NCBI RefSeq assembly: GCF_009908295.1
Contig: NZ_JAAALO010000012.1
Location: 1 to 64,000, forward strand
Length of the DNA stretch: 64,000 bases
Source: Micromonospora rubida
GTDB lineage: Bacteria; Actinomycetota; Actinomycetes; Mycobacteriales; Micromonosporaceae
Direction: 5' to 3'
Shown here: piece after piece, positions 58,469 through 64,000 of the stretch
How the letters are laid out: the number at the start of each line of letters is the position of its first letter
Numbering within the stretch: the stretch's first letter is position 1
The notes under the pieces: model-generated
What the model was told of the DNA's origin: nothing
Seen by the model: only the letters and a program-made list of their open reading frames with translations
Database searches by the model: none
Position numbers and translations under genes: made by a program

Positions 58469-60424
58469 TCATCCGGTGACCCGCACCTGGTGGGCGTACG
58501 AGAACGCGATGGCGTTGACGTCCAGCTCGATGCGCTGCACGGCCTCGCCACGTTCCCCGGTCGTCGGATCGGCCCCGAACAACCGGACCTCCTCCACCAG
58601 GTCCACCCCGTCGACCCGCTGCAACACGGCGTGCAGCTCACCCGACTGGATCGGCCGGCCGAAGGGCCACCCGTCGCCGTCGGGCCCGCCCCGCACCGGG
58701 TCGAGGTAGTCGTACAGGGCGCGCAGCGCCCGACGGCGCAGCTCGGCGGCGGACGTGCTCACCCGCGGCCGGGCGCGGACCCGGGCGACCACCGTCACCC
58801 CCTGGTAGAACGGCGGCTCCACCAGCACCCGCGCGCCCACGCAGCGGCGCGCGTCGAGGAAGGCCCGGATCCGGTCCAGGACCTCGTCGCGGGGCCGCAG
58901 CGCGGCGAACCGGGCCGCGTCGTCCTCGGCGTCGCCGTGCTCGCCCAGCGCCGGCACCACCAGCACCCGCACCGCCGCCGAGCCGTCGCCCGCCGGCACG
59001 CACTTCACCCGCAGCACCTCCGGCGCCGCCTCCCGGGCCAACTGCTCGTAGTCCTCGGCGGTGACCGCCCGTTCCCGGGTACGCAGGCTCAGCGGCCCCC
59101 GCACCGACGTCTCGGCCAGCGACTCGCCGTCGACGCCGCCGGTGGCCGCCGCCCGGTTGGTCACCGTGGACACGAACGGCACCGGGTCCCGCAGCACACT
59201 CAGCGCGCGGGCGGCCACGTTGCCCTGCCTCCCGCCGCCCGTGCGGTAGGCCGGGATCCGGACCACCGCGCCCTTCGGCGGCACCGCCCCGTACCGGCGT
59301 ACCGTGCCGTCGGCCTGCCGGACGGCCGGGCCGAAGCCGATCTCCCCGCTGGACCGGTCGACGCACACGTGCCGGTCCTCCGGCCCGGAGTCGGCGAAGC
59401 TCGCCACCTCGCGCCAGGTCTGCCAGCCCTCGGCGGCGCCCACCTCGATGCCGATCGCGCCGTCTGCGGCCACGATCGGCGCCCGCTGCACCGTGAACCG
59501 CTGCCCCGGCACCCCCTCGGACGCGCCCAGGGTCTCCCCGCCGATCAGCTCGGCGTGGCAGGCGCTCACCGTGCCGCCGATGGTGACCGCCTCCGCCCGG
59601 CCCAGCCGGGGCGGGGCGTGGAAGAACGGCTGCCCGGCGACAGGCTCGCGCAGCCGGCAGCGCAGCCAGCCGGCGCGGTGGCGGGCCTCCACCGACGCCG
59701 CGTGCCGCGCCGGGACGTGCAGCACCACCTCGCCGGCCCGGTTCAGCGCGCCCGTGGTGTCCCGCTCCACCGGGCACTCCTCCCAGCCGCCCTCGGTCCA
59801 CGCCTCCCACACCAGCGGCGGGTTCGTCGGGTCCACCCCGCGCCCGGCGACAACCCAGTCCATGGTGAGCAGCACGGCGCAGCCCGGCACCGCCCCGTCC
59901 AGGCCGAACAGCACCGCGTCGCCGGCCACCGGCGGGTCCGCGAACGCCGGGATCCGGTCCGCGCCGCCCAGGTCCCCGGTCCGGTCCGTCGCCCGCCCCC
60001 CGGCCGGCACGGTCAGCACCCGGGCCAGCCGGCACGGCGGCACGGCCAGCTCGTGCAGCGTCTCGAAGGTCACCGGCTCCGCGCTCTCCGCGCGCACTGT
60101 CGCCACGTGCGTGCCGGCCGGGACGACGACCGGGGCGTCGCGGGGCGCGGACAGCCAGAACGTCACGTCCGTCGACGCCACCGCCGGCGGGAACGGGGCG
60201 ATGCCGAGCAGGTCCAGGAACTTCACGTAGTGCCGGTCCGGCACCCGGTTGAGCCGGTACAACAGCTGGTCCACCATGTACGCGAACGTCTCGATCAGGG
60301 TCACCCCCGGGTCGGACACGTTGTGGTCGGTCCACTCCGGGCAGCGCCGCTGCACCAGGCGCTTCGCGTCGTCCACCAGGTCCTGGAAGCGGCGGTCGTC
60401 GAGGTGGGGGGCGGGCAGGGCCAT
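58469..60424 (-). CDS. CIS baseplate assembly protein (gpJ/TIGR02243-like)
   Basis: This 651-aa protein opens MALPAPHLDDRRFQDLVDDA, then VSDPGVTLIETFAYMVDQLL, the baseplate J family N-terminus. A long middle beta-rich domain and the conserved C-terminal TAEDYEQLAREAAPEVLRVK support TIGR02243. It forms the wedge platform around the spike in contractile injection systems. Its ATG overlaps the gp25 stop by one base. Confidence 0.93.
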   Translation of the reverse strand: MALPAPHLDDRRFQDLVDDAKRLVQRRCPEWTDHNVSDPGVTLIETFAYMVDQLLYRLNRVPDRHYVKFLDLLGIAPFPPAVASTDVTFWLSAPRDAPVVVPAGTHVATVRAESAEPVTFETLHELAVPPCRLARVLTVPAGGRATDRTGDLGGADRIPAFADPPVAGDAVLFGLDGAVPGCAVLLTMDWVVAGRGVDPTNPPLVWEAWTEGGWEECPVERDTTGALNRAGEVVLHVPARHAASVEARHRAGWLRCRLREPVAGQPFFHAPPRLGRAEAVTIGGTVSACHAELIGGETLGASEGVPGQRFTVQRAPIVAADGAIGIEVGAAEGWQTWREVASFADSGPEDRHVCVDRSSGEIGFGPAVRQADGTVRRYGAVPPKGAVVRIPAYRTGGGRQGNVAARALSVLRDPVPFVSTVTNRAAATGGVDGESLAETSVRGPLSLRTRERAVTAEDYEQLAREAAPEVLRVKCVPAGDGSAAVRVLVVPALGEHGDAEDDAARFAALRPRDEVLDRIRAFLDARRCVGARVLVEPPFYQGVTVVARVRARPRVSTSAAELRRRALRALYDYLDPVRGGPDGDGWPFGRPIQSGELHAVLQRVDGVDLVEEVRLFGADPTTGERGEAVQRIELDVNAIAFSYAHQVRVTG

Positions 60425-60834
60425 CACTCGGCTCCCGGGTCGTGCGCGGGGATGACGTAGAACGGGAAGACCAGGTTGCGCGGGTCGTTGTCCTGGCGCA
60501 GCCGGTACCGGATGTCGATGTAGAGGGTGCCCCGGGCCGCGTCGGCGAAGTCGACCAGCACGTCGTCCAGCTCGACGCGCGGCTCCCACCGCTCCAGCGC
60601 CAGGCGCACCTGGTACGCCACCTGGCCGGCCGTGGACGGGTCGGCCGGGGCGAACGCCAGCTCGTGGATCGCGCACCCGAACTCGGGGCGGCCCGGCCGC
60701 TCGCCCGGTGCCGTGCCGAGGATCAGCCGGATGCTCTCCACCACCTCCCGGTCCCCCCGGACCAGGGCGATCCCGCCGGTGGGGTCGGTGCGCAGCGGGA
60801 ACGCCCAACCGGCGCCGACGAAATCCGTGGCCAT
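60424..60834 (-). CDS. CIS baseplate gp25-like protein
   Basis: This 136-aa protein is a GPW/gp25 domain protein: DFVGAGWAFPLRTDPTGGIA, VVESIRLILGTAPGERPGRP, then EFGCAIHELAFAP, and YIDIRYRL at the end. gp25 bridges the baseplate and the sheath. The ATG at 60834 fits the family start; a GTG at 60843 that overlaps the PAAR stop is an alternative. Confidence 0.93.
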   Translation of the reverse strand: MATDFVGAGWAFPLRTDPTGGIALVRGDREVVESIRLILGTAPGERPGRPEFGCAIHELAFAPADPSTAGQVAYQVRLALERWEPRVELDDVLVDFADAARGTLYIDIRYRLRQDNDPRNLVFPFYVIPAHDPGAE

Positions 60835-60839
60835 CGGAG

Positions 60840-61121
60840 TCACCCGCCGATCAGCACGGTCGGGCAGCCGGCGATGATCGGCGCCCCGCAGCCGGTCAGG
60901 TCGCCGAGGCGGGCGGCGGGCCGGCCGCCGATGAGCACCGTCGGGCAGCCGGGCGGCAGCAGCGGCGACGGGGGATGCGGCGGGGTGCCCGGGAAGGAAC
61001 AGGCGTGCATCGTGCCCACGGTGGCGGCGGGCTGCCCGCCGATGAGGACGGTGGGCGCCCCGGGGCCGCCGACCATGCCCGGATGCGCGGTGGGGTCACC
61101 GACGCGAGCTGCTGGTGGCAC
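60840..61121 (-). CDS. PAAR-like spike-tip protein
   Basis: This 93-aa PAAR-type protein has repeated VLIGGxPAA motifs (TVLIGGQPAATVGTMHACSF, TVLIGGRPAARLGDLTGCG), with His/Cys that can bind metal. It caps the VgrG spike to sharpen its tip. It is encoded between the spike and gp25 genes, as in extracellular CISs. Confidence 0.92.
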   Translation of the reverse strand: MPPAARVGDPTAHPGMVGGPGAPTVLIGGQPAATVGTMHACSFPGTPPHPPSPLLPPGCPTVLIGGRPAARLGDLTGCGAPIIAGCPTVLIGG

Positions 61122-61147
61122 GGCGCTCTCCCTTCACTCACGTACCG

Positions 61148-62989
61148 TTAGTTGATCCGGACGACGCCGCCGCGGACGGTGACCGGGCCGCTGGCGGTCA
61201 GCTCCGCGCCGCCCTGCCCGGTGACCTTCACCGTCGCGCCCTCCACGGACGCGCCGGCCGTGCCCTTCACCCGCACCTGCCCCTGGCCCTCGATGCCGAC
61301 GTCGCCCTTCGAGGTGACGGTGACCTTCTGCCCGGCCAGCTCCAGGGGGCCGGAGCCGGCGTCGAAGCTGATCCCGTCCTTGGCCCGGACGCTCACCTTG
61401 CCGTCGCTGACGATCTCGATCTGCCGGCCGGTCCTGTCGAGCCGCAGGGTGAACTTCCGGTCCCCGGTGGCCAGCAGGATCCCGTCGGGCCCGCTGCCGG
61501 CCTCCAGCAGCTCCAGCCGGTGGCCGGTGCGGGAGACCAGGGCCCGCGCCGCGATCCGGCCGCTGCTGCCGTCCACCAGATCGGTGTCCAGCTTCGGCGG
61601 CGCGTCGGTGCCGTTGTGCAGCCCGCCGAGGACGTACGCGGCGTCGAGGCTGCCGCCGGTGAACCCGACCAGCACCTCGTCGCCGACCTCCGGCAGCAGC
61701 ACCGCCCCCCGGCCAGCGCCCGCGCCGGGCTGCACCACCCGCGCCCAGCCGGTGGTGTACCTCTCGTCCAGCCACGGCAGGGTGAGCCGGACCCGGCCCA
61801 GCTTCTTCGGGTCCTTCACGTCGCTGACCACCGCCGGGACCAGGCCGTCGCCGGCCCGGTCGGCCGCCGCCGCGCCGGCGGTCAGCCCGTACAGGGAGCG
61901 GTCGGAGCGGCCGGAGACGGTGAACGCCGTGGTGTAGCCGGCCTGCTCACTGAACACGTGCCGGGTGCTGGTCAGCACGTACTTTCCCTGGAACGGCTCG
62001 CCGATGTTCGCCAGCGCCACCGCCGCGCCCGCCCGCAGCCGGGCGTTGCCCTTCGCCACCCCCTCGATCTCCGCGCAGCCGCCGCCGAGGTCGCCGGCGA
62101 GGGCCCCGGCCACCGCCCGTACCGCCGCGTCCGAGCCCAGGGTGGGGTCGGCGACCAGGTACGGCGGGCTGCCCACCTTTTTTCCCAGCTCGGCCGGGTC
62201 GGCGCCGATGCCGTCCGCGCCCGGCACCTTCGGGGTGGCGGTCGCGCTGACCGCCCGCTTCGTCGCCGGGTCCCAGCCCCGGGCGGCCACCTCGGGCACC
62301 TGCGCGGTGGCGGTCACCCCGGCGCGCAGCGCGATCAGGTTCCGGTTGACCTCCAGCACCAGCGGGTCCTGGGTGGCCCGCGCGGACGGGTCGGGCGCGC
62401 CCGCCGGCGGCTCCGGCATCCGCAGGTGCAGCGCGCCGTCGAGCACCATCACCTGCGCGCCGACCAGTGCCGCGAGCCGGTGCAGGAACGCCCAGTCGCT
62501 GACATTGTCCTGGCTGAGCTGCCCCTCCGGCTCGCCGCCGATGCCGGTCACCGGGTCGATCCGGCCCGCCTTCAGCCCGGCCCGCTGCGCCACCTTCCGC
62601 ACGATGTCCGGCACGCTCATCCCCGGGTACGCGGCCACCCGCCGGCCGCGCAGCAGCCGGTGGGCCAGGTCCAGGCCGCGGACCTCGGTGAACGTGCCGG
62701 TGGCGTCCAGCTCGCACTCCACGGCGGTGACCTCGCCGGTGAGCAGCGGCGCGGGGCCGCCCGGGTCGGAGGTCTGCACGGTCAACTTCACCGGGGCGCC
62801 GATGGTGAAGCCGCCCTTGGCCAGCACCGTCCGGCCCGGGTCCCGGTACCGCAGCACGAACCGGTCGGGCAGGTTGCGGCTGTCGTCGACCGCCGCGTAC
62901 GTCAGCAGCGCGGCGATCTCCGCGGGCAGCGGGCTGCCGCCCACCTCGACGAGGAGCGCGTTGGCGAACTGCTCATTCGCCACGGGCAC
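61148..62989 (-). CDS. VgrG-like central spike protein
   Basis: This 613-aa protein is the spike/hub protein of a CIS. The N-terminal hub region is VANEQFANALLVEVGGSPLP and on; the gp5-type OB fold is around VVSDVKDPKKLGRVRLTLPW and GDEVLVGFTGG; a C-terminal beta-helix-like repeat (VSVRAKDGISFDAGSGPLEL, VTVTSKGDVGIEGQGQVRVK) forms the needle. It overlaps the LysM gene by 17 bp. GTG 62989 or 62983 may start. Confidence 0.92.
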   Translation of the reverse strand: MPVANEQFANALLVEVGGSPLPAEIAALLTYAAVDDSRNLPDRFVLRYRDPGRTVLAKGGFTIGAPVKLTVQTSDPGGPAPLLTGEVTAVECELDATGTFTEVRGLDLAHRLLRGRRVAAYPGMSVPDIVRKVAQRAGLKAGRIDPVTGIGGEPEGQLSQDNVSDWAFLHRLAALVGAQVMVLDGALHLRMPEPPAGAPDPSARATQDPLVLEVNRNLIALRAGVTATAQVPEVAARGWDPATKRAVSATATPKVPGADGIGADPAELGKKVGSPPYLVADPTLGSDAAVRAVAGALAGDLGGGCAEIEGVAKGNARLRAGAAVALANIGEPFQGKYVLTSTRHVFSEQAGYTTAFTVSGRSDRSLYGLTAGAAAADRAGDGLVPAVVSDVKDPKKLGRVRLTLPWLDERYTTGWARVVQPGAGAGRGAVLLPEVGDEVLVGFTGGSLDAAYVLGGLHNGTDAPPKLDTDLVDGSSGRIAARALVSRTGHRLELLEAGSGPDGILLATGDRKFTLRLDRTGRQIEIVSDGKVSVRAKDGISFDAGSGPLELAGQKVTVTSKGDVGIEGQGQVRVKGTAGASVEGATVKVTGQGGAELTASGPVTVRGGVVRIN

Positions 62990-63743
62990 CGTCCGTCAGC
63001 TCCTCGAGGGCGGGCACCAGCAGGACGGTGCCGGGCCGCAGGCGCATCGGGTCGTCGATGTCGTTGGCCTCGGCGATCTGCCGCCACAGCCCCGCCCGCC
63101 CGTACGCGTGGTGGGCCACCGAGTGCAGGGTGTCCCCGGCGACCACCACGTGGACGTCCCGGGCCGCGAGCGCACCCGAGGTCGGGTTCTGGCCGGGCTG
63201 CTCCCCGGAGATCTCCTCCAGGGCGACCGTGCACAGCGCCCGCACCGGCGTGCCGCCCGGGGTGAACAGGGTGTACTTCGCGTTGACGCTGGCCACGAAC
63301 GCCGGGAAGCCGACCATTCCGCCCCAGTGGAACACCACCCATGGCGGGGAGCCCTTCTTCTGCTGCCGGCTCGCATCGGTCGGCACGCAGCAGGCGAACA
63401 GCTCCTCCACCCGCTTCACCACCGAGCTGTCCATGGTGGCGGTGGCGTCGAAGAACATCTCCAGGGTCAGCTTGGCCGGATCCGAGCCGGTGAACTCCGG
63501 CACGCCGCTCTTCTTCGCGTTGCGCTGCGCGTCCCGCTTCCACTTGGCGGTCTTCGTCAGCGCCAGCTCCTTCGGGTTGAACTGGAACGGGATCTGGCCC
63601 AGCTTCGGGCCCGGCGCGGCGGTGCCGCCGTTGCGGGGCGGCTCGTGCAGTTGCAGGTAGGCGTGGGTGAGCTGCGGCGGCGCGCCGCCACCCCGCCCGG
63701 CGGGGCTGCCGGCGGCGGTGAAGGTGACCGGGGAGGCGCTCAC
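62973..63743 (-). CDS. CIS hub/tube-cap protein with LysM domain
   Basis: This 256-aa protein has an N-terminal tube-like fold (IPFQFNPKELALTKTAKWKR, then LTLEMFFDATATMDSSVVKR) and a C-terminal LysM-like domain (VVVAGDTLHSVAHHAYGRAG, then LWRQIAEANDIDDPMRLRPG), the Afp7/gp53-type arrangement. It joins the tube to the spike. GTG 63743 lies 3 bp after the tube gene stop. Confidence 0.92.
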   Translation of the reverse strand: MSASPVTFTAAGSPAGRGGGAPPQLTHAYLQLHEPPRNGGTAAPGPKLGQIPFQFNPKELALTKTAKWKRDAQRNAKKSGVPEFTGSDPAKLTLEMFFDATATMDSSVVKRVEELFACCVPTDASRQQKKGSPPWVVFHWGGMVGFPAFVASVNAKYTLFTPGGTPVRALCTVALEEISGEQPGQNPTSGALAARDVHVVVAGDTLHSVAHHAYGRAGLWRQIAEANDIDDPMRLRPGTVLLVPALEELTDGARGE

Positions 63744-63746
63744 GGG

Positions 63747-64000
63747 TCACCCCCCGGTCCCGGGGCCGAAGAAGCCGTGGTGCGCCAGTTCGAGGGTCTC
63801 GACGGCCACCTTCGGGCTGTCCGGGCTGAGCTGTGGCCCTGTCCACTTGACGGGGATGACGTCGAGCAGCCCCCAGCGGGCGATCACCGTGCCCTCCAGG
63901 GTGCGGGCCTCGATGGTGGCGGTCTTGCGGGTGATCCCGCTCGCCATGCCCGAGAACCAGCGCATCAGCTTCGTGCTGTCGGCGGTGACCGGGCGGGACA
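63747..64000 (-). CDS. CIS inner tube protein (gp19-like), 5' cut by window edge
   Basis: The visible 83 residues, entered at the window end and stopping at 63747, read SRPVTADSTKLMRWFSGMAS, then LEGTVIARWGLLDVIPVKWT and VAVETLELAHHGFFG. That is the C-terminal half of a T4 gp19/TIGR02241-type tail tube protein. It is the rearmost visible gene of the CIS operon; the sheath and other tube genes should lie beyond the window. Confidence 0.92.
   Translation of the reverse strand, partial: SRPVTADSTKLMRWFSGMASGITRKTATIEARTLEGTVIARWGLLDVIPVKWTGPQLSPDSPKVAVETLELAHHGFFGPGTGG

Noticed and set aside
1..64000. CRISPR array or restriction-modification system
   Set aside because: No regularly spaced repeats with unique spacers, and no methylase or nuclease gene; the repeats found are short, in-gene or tRNA-derived.

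Overview
The window is very GC-rich chromosomal DNA of a filamentous actinomycete. The overwhelming G/C third codon positions, frequent GTG starts, 4-nt ATGA/GTGA gene overlaps, leaderless promoters and gene families all fit Micromonosporaceae (a Micromonospora-like organism). The genus is an inference; no rRNA or complete tRNA is present to test it.

Layout. (1) 1-2720 is a small mobile-element scar: two near-identical copies of the 3' half of a tRNA-Val(CAC) gene and one decayed copy enclose a 4-TM protein and a Nudix hydrolase; strong hairpins follow the two good copies. A 79-aa Cys-motif gene occurs twice (cut at base 2, and complete at 4987). (2) 2818-14501 is mixed accessory/housekeeping: divergent XRE regulators, a GNAT, a SulP-STAS transporter coupled to a MerR regulator, a MuiA/DUF4139-type protein, a UvrA-like ATPase divergent from a WYL regulator, and a Crp/Fnr regulator. 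(3) 14785-44469 is a ~30-kb signalling/cell-death-like island. It holds a TerY-type vWA / PP2C / kinase triad joined to a radical SAM protein, a coiled-coil protein and a ClpB-like AAA+ ATPase; an opposing operon of GrpE-like, Hsp70, Ig/FnIII-like, GTPase, GAP1-like and second GTPase proteins; a secreted vWA / cyclase-like / caspase operon; and a CHAT protease with a second CHAT-like protein that has lost both catalytic residues. (4) 44625-49062 holds a secreted I36-type inhibitor-like protein, an XRE-TM sensor, and an orphan polyketide-tailoring trio (ABM monooxygenase, P450, SchA/CurD-like). (5) 49188-53687 encodes a giant membrane M48 protease, a 1-TM protein and a Tat lipoprotein. (6) 53899-64000 is a MalT/SARP-like regulator followed by the baseplate end of a contractile injection system (CIS; tail-tube protein, LysM hub, VgrG-like spike, PAAR tip, gp25, baseplate J, TIGR02242-like protein and a zinc-ribbon membrane protein), truncated by the window edge.

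How it may work together. The nonamer GTCCGTCAG, found by eye, precedes the five main transcription units of region 3 in the correct orientation (starts 14785, 17747, 34518, 34652, 44469), with a reversed copy before 16597. This suggests that they form one regulon. The island has signal sensing (vWA, kinase/phosphatase), chaperone and NTPase remodelling (Hsp70/GrpE, AAA+, GTPases), and two protease effector classes (caspase, CHAT). It lies about 10 kb from a CIS, and actinomycete CISs have been tied to regulated cell death; a functional link here is only a hypothesis.
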